Numbered from the stretch's first letter, positions 11,222 to 23,500 are shown. The stretch is 64,000 nt of DNA from Catenaria anguillulae PL171 (GCA_002102555.1 MCFL01000063.1:62001-126000); one strand, 5' to 3'. The notes: generated by a model from the sequence alone, not told the origin. Made by a program: numbers and translations.

Positions 11222-11745
11222 TGCTTAGGTATCGGTGGGCTAGGCGGAAAGGTTGCTCAGGGTTGTGAGAAAACTTGGATGCTTTTCATCTTCGCTGTGT
11301 GACATGCAGCAGTTCTAAACAGTAAAAATATACGAAGTACATAAATCTTGAGCTGAATCAAGGTGTCTCTCGCGTGAGTGAAGAAACATCGCCCCACCGA
11401 AGCCGACAACCGAACGGCCAGTTCCTTCCCATGAATCTTGCACTGCCAATTGCAGGTAGGTAAGTTATGGCGTGAATGTAGGAGCATGCGTCTTGCATGC
11501 GAAAATGATTCATGTGAGAAGCTCTTATTTCCACAAAATGCAACCTTTGGCGCAATCTTTCCAGGCATGCTACTTACTATACAAACTGTGTCTTGATCGA
11601 ACCCATGTCTCAGAATTTGCAAACACTTTGCTTTCGGTCCAACTTTGTCAGAAATCTCTTTCATGCCTTGAGACCAAAATCGAAAGATAACAGGGAACAC
11701 CCCTCGAATTACATCTGTGGCCACCCTACTCTATTCAACAACAAG
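11222..11745. other. Intergenic region, no gene seen
   Basis: About 520 bp between the promoter side of the unknown membrane protein and the stop of Cys-rich copy A. A 155-codon frame on the minus strand at 11257-11724 has no domain-like composition and is treated as chance. Confidence 0.35.
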
Positions 11746-12332
11746 TCATTGATCACACCCAACGAAATCGAGCCTGGGGAAAATCAATCTGCACTGGTCG
11801 CACCGCGGAAACTTCTTGCACCAAACCCTGCCGCCATTCTCCACATACACGGTACATCCAGCCCTGTGCGCCTCGTCGCGCGTCTTGAATGACCGCTCAT
11901 CGTATCCGGGAATGTCAAAGGCACCCAGAGCCTGGTCGGCAGGATACCTGCGGTGATACGCCTTGGCGCCGTTTTGCGGAAATGCCTGTTGCGAACCGTT
12001 CCAAATGCATCAATCAGACTTGACGGTAGCCAGATAGAGATAGAGTGCCCATGACCAAGGACAAAACATACCTTGAAGTAGCACATATTCAGATCGTCAC
12101 GCCAAACGGCGCCAGGCTTGCGTGCTTGCCAAGCGCGGACAGCACAATCCCTCGAGTCGCGCGCAGGCGTTTGGCCTGCATCAAAGGCATACGGCAGGTC
12201 AGCGCCGGGCACGTCCGGGAAGCAGCTCGGGACGACAAAGCGGCGCTGGAGGGTCGCATCCGCCGACGATGGTGCGGCGGTCGTTGGGAGAATGGCCAAG
12301 AGCAAGGCGATCAGGACGAGCGGTGCGAACAT
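11746..12332 (-). CDS. Small secreted Cys-rich protein, family copy A
   Basis: Exons 12332-12072 and 11985-11746 (86-bp intron, GTATGT to AACAG) encode 166 residues. The N-terminus is a clear signal peptide (MFAPLVLIALLLAILPTTAA). The mature part has the family pattern: PSCFP, a PYAFDAGQTPARD block, MCYFK immediately before the intron, then AFPQNGAK, FDIPGYDERSF, AGCTVYVENGGRVWCKKF and RCDQCRLI. Seven or more cysteines suggest a disulfide-bonded extracellular protein. The intron sits at the same place and phase (0, after FK) in copies B and C. Function is unknown; I do not recognise the family. Confidence 0.85.
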
Positions 12333-12538
12333 TATGGAAAGAGGTCTGTTCGGATTTAAATATGTTGAGTGAGCTTGAATCATGTGCTTATTGCTCGGGA
12401 GGCTACATCCTATTTAACTCGTTGAGCCAACTTCTAAAAGACGTGACCTTCATTTCATTTCAAACGCTCGCCCGGTTCCAAAGCTCTGTGAGAACCGAAG
12501 CACGTTGCCGACGGCTAACAATTGCTAACACCTAGACG

Positions 12539-12620
12539 TGCGGTGCACACTTGGTAGAATGCGGTACAGAGTGGCGTCGCTCAATTTTACAATGAAACAG
12601 TTTCTTGCCTCCATCTGCCC
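12539..12620 (-). repeat. Conserved upstream element, copy next to gene A
   Basis: About 80 bp starting 207 bp upstream of gene A. It shares TGCGGTGCACAC, TAGAATGCGGT and AAACAGTTT blocks with a segment upstream of gene C and, more weakly, of gene B. Translations of the copies look alike in part but the frame shifts between them, so this is either a decayed neighbour gene or a shared promoter element. Confidence 0.6.
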
Positions 12621-12880
12621 TATGTACATGGGATGATGATACGGCGTTTGGGCCCCAGGGCCTGTGGGCAGGTGGCGTGGCGCGAATGCAAGCGGAACAT
12701 GTATTATTGAGTATGGTCCATTGAAGGCGCAGTTTCTGGCGTGACACGATCTCTGCCATGTGAGACATTTCGGGCTATATGCAGCAGGCTTGGCTCGACG
12801 TGCCAAAGCGCATTCATGGACGGTCACACTCTATGTTGATGGGTTGAAAGGATGTTGCTTGCGCCGTCGTCAAGAGAATC

Positions 12881-13270
12881 GTCTTGACGCCTTTGTTGTG
12901 GGAATGTCTGAAGCCAAGCGGTCTGTATGCTCCAGCGCGGTTGGTTTATCGGCGCCACTTCCAGTCGCATAGCTTGAAGCGACATGCCTTGAAGTATGAA
13001 TAACACATTTTCACATTCTGCCGCCAATCTGAGCCAGGTTTGCGGACCTGGCATGCACGGATGGCGCAGTCCAGGTCTGCTGTTGCCGGCGTTGAGCCCG
13101 GGTTACATAAAGGCTTTTGGCCGGTCGATCCCGTGCACTATTGGAAAGCAAGGTGTTACGGCGGAGCAGTGTTCAAGGTGCTGGCCTCGATGCGGCTGAC
13201 AGCGGCGCGGCACATGCTGGGCGAATGGAGAAGAGCAATGCAACGAGACCGTGCGGGCGCAGAAAATCAT
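12881..13270 (-). pseudogene. Decayed copy D of the secreted Cys-rich family
   Basis: The minus strand keeps recognisable fragments in the right order: a degraded signal region (LVALLFSIRPACAAP), TPCFPIVHGIDRPKAF, then in another frame DCAIRACQVRKPG, and a MCY-YFK-like end of exon 1 near 13000. A block at 12881-12910 resembles the start of exon 2 (AFPQNGAK). There are stops and frame changes and the rest of exon 2 is unrecognisable. Compared with copies A and B this is a dead paralogue. Confidence 0.65.
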
Positions 13271-13279
13271 GAATTGAGA

Positions 13280-15199
13280 GCCGATGCAAAGCAGCACTCT
13301 GCTTTGTTGTCATCGCCAAAGGCCTGCTTGCCAGCGTATATTGATGCGCACGACCACCGGTAACCGCCAATTCGCAACTGCTTCGTCTCCCACCCAGGTT
13401 CTGACCACCAAGTGTCCGCCGGGCCAAGAATTCGTGCTTGAGGTGCACAAGCGAGATAAGGCCGAATGTCAAGTTACATCAAGGAATGAGTTTTTATGCC
13501 TTCCCTTGATCTGTACCTGTGCCAGGTCGGACTGGAATTAGGCTTTGGCTCGATTGAAGAAATCTGAGCCTGACAACTTGAGTATTTATCCAGCTCCACA
13601 ACGTGATCCGGAGCTTTCCTTTGTGCCTCCTGGCAAGAACTTCGTCATTGAGCAGCAGCCTTTTCACTGATGAGGAGGAAAGGAAAACACGATATGAGCG
13701 ACGGTTCATGTGCGACAATTGCTTGGCCAAAGCTCCATGGTTTCGCATTCCGCTTGTAAGGAGTGCAGGATGTGAGGCGGCTCGATTAGGCGCCTGAATG
13801 ATGATGTCGTTCATGAAAGCCAATATCAATGGCCAACTGGCACGTTCATGCATGGGGCCACTTGAAGCTCGGATCTCGGCCTGCTACATATCGGGGACTG
13901 GGTCTTAGGTATTGAGACAATGCTTAGTGCTTGTCACTTGCGGGTAACCACGCATCATTGCACGATGACGTCAACGTTAATGTCGGTCATGGAACTCGGT
14001 ACCGGTATGTAGCGCATAAAATTGTCTGCTGACACATATTACAACTTGAAACGCTATCAACGACTCAATTCATGTACTGCCCAATCACGGGTGATGTCAT
14101 GAGGGATGTACATGCCATATAGTAAGCATCATTGTCACCGGTTCCAAACGGAAAGTACCTGAACCTGGCTCCCCGCGAATTGGCCATGATGACATCGAAT
14201 ATCCCATCACTCGTTCGTAACCCGCAAGCAGGAGATACGTCCGAAGCTTCATTGCGGGCGACCGCTAAGCAGATCCTTGCACGTGGTTCAATGTGGCTTC
14301 ACATCACGGACTGTGGCCAGAACTTGGCTCAAAGTCGCGGTGTCGTCACCGTCCGTTGCCTGTTTGGCAGTGTCGTCATCGTTCCCCTCTTGGCCAGAGC
14401 TCGAACCCTGGAATACTTGAGCCGGCCGCCCCCGTCCGGCTCCAAATCCAACCGACTGCCGGGGTCTGATGATCCAAGTTTGCTCTCTATCTCTTTCTTG
14501 TCAACCGTTGCTGCATCGTCAAGTCGCAAGGAAACACTGGGCCCGAATCGCATTGTTCCGATTCTCCTGTATACGCCGACTTGATCTTCTGTACTGTATG
14601 TTTGTACGAGGTGCCCTTGACTCCCCACTGCCAGGGTCGGATCGAGGATCGAGTACAAATGGATCCGTCGACCCTGCTCCTTCATCTCTCTCTCCGGCTC
14701 TTGGCTCCATATCCAATCCTACACTCACGACTACACTCACGTTGAGACGCACAACTCACCCTTGCTTGCTTTCGTATTGCATCCGTCCAATTTTGTGGCT
14801 CACAAACAATCATACCAACTTACCCGTGACCGTACGTCTACGCTTTCCCTCGTTCTTGGCGTCTTGATCCTTGCCCGCATCCCTCCGCATCGCTCGCTCG
14901 TCCGCCGCTGCCTCCACCGTTCTCGAAAGCGGCAAATCCAAGAAACAAACTCAACAACAGCAGAGCGAGCTCGATCTCGATTGAGCTTCGCGATCGCTCG
15001 CACCTCTTTTCCTTCCTCCCGCTCTCCCTCCATTGACCATTCATTCATTCATTCATTCATTCATTCATTCATTCATTCGCACCATGCCCATGTACGCTTT
15101 GTGCTGATCTATGGACTCTCTGTGCAACTACTGCTTTACAGAATCGTCGACACAAATCCCTGATCCAAACGCCTCAAACTCCATTCATTCATCATCACC
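13280..15199. other. Long intergenic stretch, no supported gene
   Basis: About 1.9 kb. Several frames of 60-150 codons exist (for example plus-strand 14132-14584), but none has domain-like composition or a plausible splice partner. The last ~350 bp is pyrimidine-rich and probably promoter and 5' UTR of the acyl-CoA synthetase. Confidence 0.4.
15038..15078. repeat. (CATT)n microsatellite
   Basis: Ten uninterrupted CATT units about 120 bp upstream of the acyl-CoA synthetase start, within its probable 5' UTR or promoter. Confidence 0.95.
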
Positions 15200-17436
15200 A
15201 TGTCCAGCTCTGTCCAACAAGCTATCGTCGCCGGCGCCGTCTCTTCCGCCATGGTTGCCACCACCGCCATTGCCGCCAAGGCCATGCTCAAGCCTGGTGC
15301 GAGCGTCGACCCGAACCTGCTCGTCTTGATCCCTTCCGAATCCGAGTCGGAAACAGCCACTGTGCGTGCCAAGGCTGCAGAACATGGACTGCTTTCTCGC
15401 CCAGCATCCAAGGTAGACGGATTTGAAATCAACACGGTGGCCGACTTGTTCCCTTACGCCAAGCTGCATCACCCACACACTTTGGCCATGGGCAAGCGCC
15501 GCATGCACAAGGTCCACAAGGAAATGAAGGAGGTGACCAAGATTGTTGATGGTCAACAGGTGGTGCAAAAGCGCGAGTGGACCTACTACGAGATGGGTCC
15601 GTACTCGTGGATGACGACCGAGGAAGTGTTGGATGCCGTGAACCGCGTGGGTGCAGGTTTGGGTGCATTTGGGAGTCAAGGGTGGTCAAGACAAGGTGAC
15701 CATTTTCGCAGAGACTTCGTACGTCACTTCTTTTTGCCCTTGGATCCCTCACATTTATTTGCGCAGTATTCACTCACTTGCATTGCTTTTGCGATTACAG
15801 GCGCGAATGGAAGATTTTCGCTCACGGCTGCTGGTCCCAAAACATCACCATCACGACAGCATACGCAACCCTCGGCGCGGCTGCCGTCTTGCACTCTGTC
15901 AACGAAGCCGAAGTCGTTTCCCTCTTCACCAACGCATCCACCGTGCCCGTCATTCTCTCACAAGTTGTTCCCGGCGCCCACACCCTGCGCCACATTATCT
16001 ACGAAGGCGACCTCGACGACGGCGTTGCCGAAAAGGTCCCTGCCAACATCAAGCTCTTGTCGCTCGCCCAGCTCGAGGCACTCGGCACCTTGCACCCTGC
16101 GCCGCGCGCAAACGTGCAGCCGTCGGACCTGGCGTGCATCATGTACACGAGTGGGTCCACGGGCACGCCAAAGGGTGTCGAGTTGACGCACGCAAACATG
16201 ATTGCATCGGTTGCAGGCTTGTCGATCCTTGTCGAGCATCTCGTCGATGAGACCGATGTGTACCTGGCGTACCTCCCGTTGGCCCATATTCTCGAGTTGA
16301 TGATTGAGTGCTACGCCATCTACAAGGGCGTGCCCTTGGGCTATGGCTCGCCCAAGACGTTGACCGATGCCTCGATGCGCAACTGCAAGGGCGATATCAA
16401 GACGCTGCGTCCCACGGTGCTCACGGGTGTGCCCGCCGTGTGGGATTCCATCAAGAAGGGCGTCGAGACCAAGATTCGCGCCATGCCTCGTGCCGTGCAA
16501 GCAGCCTTCAACGCTGCGCAAAAGCTCAAGCAAATGCAGATCTTGCGTGGGTCCAGCTACTCGTTTGTGCCCGATTCGCTCATCTTTAACAAGGTCCGTC
16601 AAGAAACTGGCGGTCGCTTGAAGATTGCTGTGTCGGGTGGCGCTCCCCTGTCCCCGGACACGCAACTTTTCGTCGCTTCTGTCCTCTGTGACATCGTTGT
16701 GGGCTACGGATGCACGGAAAGTACAGGCCTGAGTGCAGCGCGCACGCCTGAGTTTGGATTCGCCACCAAGAATACCGGAGCACCGATGCCGAGTTTCGAG
16801 CTCAAGCTGGTCGATGTTCCCGAGGCTGGGTACTTCGCAAAGAACAACCAAGGCGAGGTTTGGCTGCGCAGTCCGGCTGTCATGCGCGGGTACTACAAGC
16901 AGCCCGAAATGACAGCCGAGGTTTTGACTCCTGATGGCTGGTACCGGACCGGCGACATTGGCCAGCTTCAACCCGACGGCACTCTCTCGATCATTGACCG
17001 CGCCAAGAACATCACCAAGCTCAGCAATGGTGAATACATTGCCCTCGAAAAGCTCGAATCCGTCTACGCCGCCTGCCACTACCTCGCCCGCGTTTGCGTG
17101 TATGCCGACTCGGACCGCAACTGCGCCATTGCCATCGGCAACCCGAACCCGCCCATGATCAAGCAGCTTGCCGCCAGTCTCGGGCTCAACACGGACGCCA
17201 TGTCCATGCACGAGATTTGCGAGCACCGCGACGTCAAGGCCGGAGTCGTGCGGGATCTGGCCAAGATTGCCAAGTCCAACGGATTCGTCAGTGCCGAGTA
17301 CCTCAAGGCCGTCATCTTGGACGACGAGGAGTGGACGCCGCAGTCGGGCTTGTTGACGGCCGCAATGAAGTTGCAGCGGCGGTCCATTGTCAAGAAGCAC
17401 CAGCAGCAAATTGACGCCACGTATGCTTCTCTCTAA
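15200..17436 (+). CDS. Long-chain fatty-acid CoA ligase (ACSL/FAA type), one frame break
   Basis: Activates long-chain fatty acids to acyl-CoA with ATP. Exons 15200-15718 and 15801-17436 (82-bp intron, GTACGT to TACAG); the splice yields AETSREWKIFAHGCWSQNIT. The AMP-binding P-loop is YTSGSTGTPKGVELTHANM, and the C-terminal motif is GWYRTGDIGQLQPDG followed by IDRAKNITKLSNGEYIALE. An N-terminal Ala-rich hydrophobic segment may be an anchor. The frame changes near 15670: GLGAFG reads in one frame and VKGGQDKVTIFAETS in the next, so the exons sum to 3n+1 bases. One surplus base, by sequencing error or mutation, explains it; length otherwise (about 717 residues) is normal. Confidence 0.9.
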
Positions 17437-17954
17437 AAGTTGCACGCGTGGGCCAATGCCCGTCGACTGACTCGGTTGGATCATTGTCGTTACTCGTGTA
17501 TGTTGGATGTTGTTGTTTTCCGTTCCGTTGGCGTGTCAGTTATCTGTTGCTTGAAGACCCCAATGCCGGGGCCAATGAGTTGATGGCCAAGTTGTGATTC
17601 ATCTTTGTCTTATTCCTTCCCCTTTTCTTCTGCATTATTAATTGTCATACTCCCACTTTTGTTTTTCTTTCGAGACGTATCCTCACTTTCTTTCCTCGTT
17701 TGGCTTTTTTGCCTGATAGTTGTTTACCACTTTCGTATAAAACACACCATGACTACCCAACGTTTCGGCAGCTCTTCTTCCGCACGCCACTTGACCATTC
17801 CAACATCCCTTCATGATGACGTCTCAGCAGACGACAATATTGCGCAAACGCACTTCCATTGTCATGCACATGTCCGCACACATTTTTTTTGCAAATCTAC
17901 ATCCTCGCCCATGACTCATGACCGTGATCTTGTCATGCAGGCATCAACAATCGC
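17437..17954. other. Intergenic region between convergent genes
   Basis: About 520 bp, T-rich after 17600. No supported gene, RNA or repeat seen. Confidence 0.35.
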
Positions 17955-18556
17955 TCATGGGTCAATCCGGCCAGGATCGCACCCGTCGTAATCCGGCCGA
18001 CGCAAAATCAATCTGCACTGGTCGCACCGCGGAAATTTCTTGCACCAAACCCTGCCGCCATTCTCCACATACACGGTGCACCCGGCCCAGTACGCCTCGT
18101 TCTGCGTCTTAAACGACCGTTCATCGTAACCGGGGATATCGTAGGCACCCAAGGGAAGGTAGGACGGGTCTTGGCGGTGATACGTCTTTGCGCCGTTTTG
18201 TGGGAACGCCTGAAAGCACACCAGGTTGTGTCAGTACATCAGTGTCCATGACTTGGTACGTGCCCCGCAACCGAGACCAAGTCCATAGTACATACCTTGA
18301 AGTAACACATTTTCAGATCCTGTCGCCAAACGGCACCCATCTTGCGTGCTTCCCACATGCGCGAAACACACTGGCGATAGTCGCGAGCGGGAGTTTTGCC
18401 TGCGTCAAAGGCATACGGCAGGTCGACGCCTTGGACCGACGGGAAGCAACTCGGGAAGGCCAGGCGGCGGTGCAGAGTGGAGCCGCTCGACGACGGTGCA
18501 GCGGTTGCTGGCAGAATGGCGACGAGGAGGGCGATGAGGACGAGCGATGCGTACAT
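17955..18556 (-). CDS. Small secreted Cys-rich protein, family copy B
   Basis: Exons 18556-18296 and 18209-17955 (86-bp intron, same position and phase as copy A) encode 170 residues. Signal peptide MYASLVLIALLVAILPATAA, then PSCFPSVQGVDLPYAFDAG, MCYFK, AFPQNGAKTYHR, YDIPGYDERSF, AGCTVYVENGGRVWCKKF and RCDQCRLI. It is the closest relative of copy A in the window, nearly identical over much of exon 2, but with a longer Pro/Asp tail. Intact frame. Likely extracellular; function unknown. Confidence 0.85.
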
Positions 18557-19404
18557 GATGGCAGACTGGGACAAAAAGGTGATTGGCAAGGCACTGTGCA
18601 GGGCCAGGACAGGGCAACTTGATGGAGGGCGGGGGCGGTAAGTCTGTTTATATGTTGACCGTCAAGATCTCACACCGCCATGGTGCCCGTTGCCCACCAT
18701 TCACGGCAAAGACGTCTCCATCGTGTGGCGCGGCCGCCTCCTGAGTCACGCGAACGCTACAGCACGATTGACTGGACACATGTTTCAGGCAATTTACGGT
18801 GTATCATCCGACATGTTACACAGCTCTTGGCGGCGCCGGCGGAGCACTTTCTTGATCGATGATGCATATCATATGACAGATGCGGACGATTGCGGTGAAC
18901 GCAAGTGCTCGAATGTGCCAGAACGTCACAATGAAACAACGTGGACTTACCGAAACGCTGGTCGGAGTCGGCCGCACGAGGATCGAACCAAAAGCTCGAG
19001 GCTCCAATGAAAGTCTCGACTGTGCAGTGTGATGTTCTATGTCCCACGGCCTGTGCCGGTACCTGCTCGTCCGATAGCAGTCCCCTCACTACTCCCAAAG
19101 ACATCTTGTGAGTGAATATAGGGAGATGAAGCCAATGGGCACCGGGCCGACGGCGATGGATGAGCTGGGAGGGCCGTCGGAGAGATCAAGTGGTGAGCAT
19201 CAACGAGGGCTGGCTACATGCGGCCAGATCGGTCGCTTGGCTGTGGCAGCGAACAGATTCTCCGATCAGATGTGTGTCAACGCTTTTTGTTACTTCGCTC
19301 TTGCTCATAAAGGTACAACGTCGGCGGATCTTTTATTACACAAAAATTGGAGTTGAGGCGACCGACTCTCCGCTGCATATCTCCCCACATTGGACATACG
19401 TAGC
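18557..19404. other. Intergenic region between Cys-rich copies B and C
   Basis: About 850 bp with no intact gene; it holds the weak upstream element copy at 18891-18945. The remaining frames look random. Confidence 0.35.
18891..18945 (-). repeat. Conserved upstream element, weak copy next to gene B
   Basis: Shares TGCGGTG, CTCGAATG and CACAATGAAACAA blocks, in the same order, with the elements upstream of genes A and C. It begins 335 bp upstream of gene B. More diverged and shorter than the other two. Confidence 0.4.
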
Positions 19405-20003
19405 TCAACTGGATGGGCTGTTCAGACAGTGGGCAAAGTCGAGCCTGGGGAAGATCAGCGTGCAGCTGTCACAGCGCGGGAACTTCTTGCACCAATACCT
19501 GCCGCCATTTGCCACAAACGCCTTGCACCCCGCCCGGAACACATCATTGAAGGTCGTGTAGGACTTTTCATCGTAGCCGGGGATGTCATACACGCCGACG
19601 GGACAGGTGGCCGGGTACAGTGCGAAGAACATCTTGGCACCGTTTTGTGGGAAAGCCTGTTGCAGAGTCGCGTGGTGTCCAATGTAAGTGCTTTTGCTAT
19701 GAATCATGATGACGAACGAACGAAACAACCAGCATGGGAAAAGTACCTTGAAGTAACACATTTTCTGGTCCCCCGCCATACTGCCGCCATCTTGCGTGCT
19801 TGCCATGCGCGTATCCCACAGTCGCGGGCGCTGTTTGCTGGTGTTTGTCCCGCGTCAAAGGCGTTTGGAATGTCGACGCCGTGCTGCTGAGGGAAGCAGG
19901 ATGGGACGCGGTAGTAAGGGCCGCAGAATTCCAGGTTGCTTTGGGCGGCCGCCGCCGGTAGAATGGCCAGGAGCAAGGCGAGTAAGACGAGAGGAGCAAA
20001 CAT
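19405..20003 (-). pseudogene. Secreted Cys-rich protein, family copy C, frame-broken
   Basis: Exons 20003-19747 and 19656-19405 (90-bp intron, conserved position). The signal peptide (MFAPLVLLALLLAILPAAAA), PSCFPQQHGVDIPNAFDAG, MCYFK, AFPQNGAK, YDIPGYDEKSY, FVANGGRYWCKKF and RCDSCTLI are all present, but exon 1 changes frame between AVWR and MCYFK. The exons sum to 3n+2 bases, so one base is missing relative to copies A and B. The break is in a five-base homopolymer (plus strand C-run 19770-19774). Read as it stands, the product is nonsense after residue ~78. It may be an assembly indel rather than a true pseudogene. Confidence 0.7.
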
Positions 20004-20240
20004 GGTGTTGGGCTGGGAGAACGCAAGTCGTAGGTGCATGTGAATGTGTGCGGGCGATTGAAGAAGGGCTCACCTGCCTTTTATCGTGTCGCAGAAGCTC
20101 TTCAATGCAGCTGTCTTGAGCTACAGCGTCTCTACTTGTTCGCAGCGAAGCTTTACCGACGATGCTGACAATGATGGTCGCACACCCTGTTTCAGATGAA
20201 GGGAAGATATGCAGAGGCAGTCACCAAGGGCAAATCTGGC

Positions 20241-20320
20241 TGCGGTGCACACATGCTAGAATGCGGTCGAGTGTGGCGGGATCTGAATATTTACAACGAA
20301 ACAGTTTGTAGCCACCGTCT
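20241..20320 (-). repeat. Conserved upstream element, copy next to gene C
   Basis: Aligns by eye with 12539-12620 over about 80 bp (TGCGGTGCACACA, CTAGAATGCGGT, AAACAGTTTGTAGCC). It lies 238 bp upstream of gene C. Further on, both copies share a GTGAGACATTT block (near 12755 and 20480), so the duplicated unit was longer. Confidence 0.6.
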
Positions 20321-20577
20321 GTCAGCTGCAGGGCCGGCTTAGCTTGCATGTAGCCTGGTAGTCGCCGCCTTTTTGACTTCGATTGAAGCCGCCGTGAATT
20401 CGAACAAGGCATGCTGGATACCAACTGGAGGGCACGTTCAATCTCACGCGCACCCTGTTGTGCTGTGGAAACTCTTGTGAGACATTTGGGATGGCCTAGA
20501 TTGATTCTCTGATTCACGAGCATACATCCGAATCGCGAATTCACAGGATCACATAAAGCACAATCTCAAATCACCCG

Positions 20578-23500
20578 ATGCATTCCCACATACTGCCGAC
20601 GGACCCGTCATCCACGGCCACCGCAACCTATCAGCCTGCCGCCAATGCGGATGTCGAACCAGACCCGCACCCACGGCCAATCCAGTCGTCGCGTTCGTCC
20701 ACCTCGACTGGCCGCCACCAAGGGTTTACGCCAGTAATGACCACGTCCACAGGTGACTCTGAAGACCAACTCCGTCGGAACCGCTGGGAGAAATCGACAC
20801 TTGCCAAATGGTTTGTTCGCTGGGGGCCAAACTTGGCCATGCTGTTTGTGATCTTGATTGGCATTGGTTCGTGGATTCAACACATCAAAAATCTCGTCAC
20901 ATCAGATCAGATCAGGCTCGAAAGCTCACAGTGCTGGTGAGGATAGCATCCGCCACGGGATTGTATCTCTGGTTCCACAGCGTCGAGGAGCAAAACTTTT
21001 CACGCGATTTTGAATCCTTGTCGCGCATATCGGTCCGCAGCCTTGAGGCAGTCATGTCTGTCCGCTGCTTTCAGCACCTACGCAACTTGGCTGCATTCGG
21101 ATATGCCGTTCCCGAACTGACAAGGGGTACAGTTCGAGCTCTTTCGCACCGGTCTGCACCCCCAAGTCTTCATCGGCTTGTGACTCATTCATGCGGTGAT
21201 TGCGTTGCGTAGACACATTGGCAACGTTTGCCAAACACTCATCGTTTGACGCCAAGGTTGTGTACAACCTGGCCTTCTTCGTCATTGTCCCACGTGTTCA
21301 GCAACCGGACTTTGAGAGGCATTATAATGTCTCAGTGTGGAACTCTCCCGGAAGTGATCAATTGGTCAAGAATGATTCATTCATGGTGATGCCCGTTTTG
21401 ATGTACGACCGTGGCTTCGCAGTTGCATTGGTATCGGTGTACTGACTCCTCACCTCTCCTCGCTCGCTTAGCCACCCTTATGAAGAGCGAGCCACCAACC
21501 GTTTCTTTGGCTACAATGCCCTGTCGGACCCATCCCGCCGCACACCAATCCTCAAAGTGATCGAATCCAACTCGTGGGGTATCTCGCAACCAATCCGCTT
21601 CAAGGACACGGGCGAGCCCGGATTCATCACCTGGCACACGGTGAGTGAGCGCGAGCCCACGGCCCTCACTCCATTCACAAAGTATCTCGCGTCGGTTAGC
21701 ATTGCATTCACGGATCTTTTCTCGACCACACTCAACCAGCGCCTCAAGAGCCCACAAGCCTCGGACGTGGCCGTGTACATCTCGTTTGAATCCGGCGAGC
21801 GCGTGTACGAATACGTCCCGCCGCAAAACACGTCTGCGACCCGACTCGACACCCGACGCACGCTGCACCTGAACTTTGACGGCTTCAGCGCGAAATGGCG
21901 CGTAGACTTTGTCCCCACACGCCGATACGTCAAACGATTCCAAACACCCGTGCCTTGGGTGGTGCTCGGGTCGGCACTTGCCGTGTTTGTGTTGCTGTCG
22001 TATGCGGCACGCAGGGGCATGGCTAGGTTCATTGTGTCGCAGCAGGTGATGAAGAAATTGCGGGTGCAGGACACGTTGCTTGAGTCGTTGCAAGAGTATT
22101 CAAAGGCCATCATTCAGGCAATTCCTGATGGGGTTGTCATGTTGGATGAGCAAGGGTGGATTATTGGGATCAATGATGCGGCGCTCAAAATGACTGGGTA
22201 CGAGTTGAGTGATTTTGCGCAGCCGAAAAAGATTGGTATGTTGCTGGCCAGATCGGTTAGCGGTGCAGAGAGGAGGAAGAGAGAGATGTGGGACAATGAT
22301 GAGGACGATTCCGAGGGTGGTTCGGATGCGGATGAGAACGAGGACGATGAGACGGATCCACTCTTGTCGCCGCGACATGTCTCAGATTCGTCGTCGCCAT
22401 CTCGCAGTGGCAATCAAGCCCCGGCCAATTCCATCAGCTCGAGTCCGGTGCATGCTCGTCTTGGGACCGCAGCAACAACAACAACAACAACAACAAAGAA
22501 TCGGCTCGAGCCGGGCAATCAACAAACTCGGATGCGCCGCAAGGACGGGTCCGTGTTTATCGCTCAAGTCACCATTTCCAATGTCGACAATCCGCCGAGT
22601 GATGGTGAGCAAGCACCAGATACCGCGACAGCAGCAGAGGCAGCTGCACCAGATTCGGAATCGGAGCCTGTTGATTCCAGCTTCAGTCCCACCATTGACC
22701 GTCGGCCATCGGAACCTACTCCAGCGATTCCACCCCAGCTCCGTGACGCCCACACCTCCAACAGTGGCATCATGCACCGTCTCGAAGTCGCTCGCCCCAT
22801 CCCGCTCTTGCGCCGGCTCAGCTCCACCAACCGCGTCGGCGTGGTATCCCGAAACTCGCTGCCGCAGCTGGCGAGCGACATGCAAGCTGAAGCGCAACGT
22901 GACCAAGATGGCTACTGTCCAGCACCGCCAGCTCCGACCCCTTGTCGGTCGCCTTCACCCGCCCCGGCTGAGCCCGAGCCCGAGCCGGAGCCCGCGACGC
23001 GCTCGTCTTCGCGTCAGCTCGCGCAAGTGTACATGTTTTACGACTGCACAGAAAAGGTGGAAACGCTGCGTGCGGTTGCCGAGATGGAGCGGCAGGCGAG
23101 CGAGGCGGCAAAGGCAAAGCATCAGCTGCTCGAGTTTTTGGTGCAATGCATGCTGGATCCGCTGCGGCACATGAAGGAGGACATGAAGGCGTTTCACGCT
23201 GAAGTGGTGGCAGCGCGCGCAGGCGATATTGTCAATGGAAATGACGAGGCGGAGGCCGTGAATCTAGAGGAGATGAATGAGGCAAGGATGGCTGCCGAGC
23301 ACATTGTGCGTGTCTTGGAAGATATTGCTGGGTTTGCAGATATCACATTGGCGAGCGACCAAGTTCCCACGGGCGCTGTCACAGAGGATGCTCCGTCGCC
23401 AAGCAATACCGCAGCAAGCAACGTTAGGGCGGGTCGTTCAGGAGCGGGCCCACCGCCATGTCCAGGAACTTTGGGCCACTTTGTGACCTCGTGCATTCTC

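Noticed and set aside
11257-11724. 155-codon minus-strand frame
   Set aside because: Low-information sequence between two genes; begins at a non-conserved site and matches nothing I recognise.
14132-14584. 150-codon frame in the long intergenic stretch
   Set aside because: No domain-like segments, no paralogue in the window, no convincing exon partner.
15958-17484. 508-codon open frame antisense to the acyl-CoA synthetase
   Set aside because: It mirrors a conserved coding exon in a GC-rich genome; composition is unlike a real protein and there is no splice or start support.
20221-20544. Protein-coding interpretation of the element upstream of gene C
   Set aside because: Related copies near A and B require frame shifts relative to it, so conservation is not codon-like.
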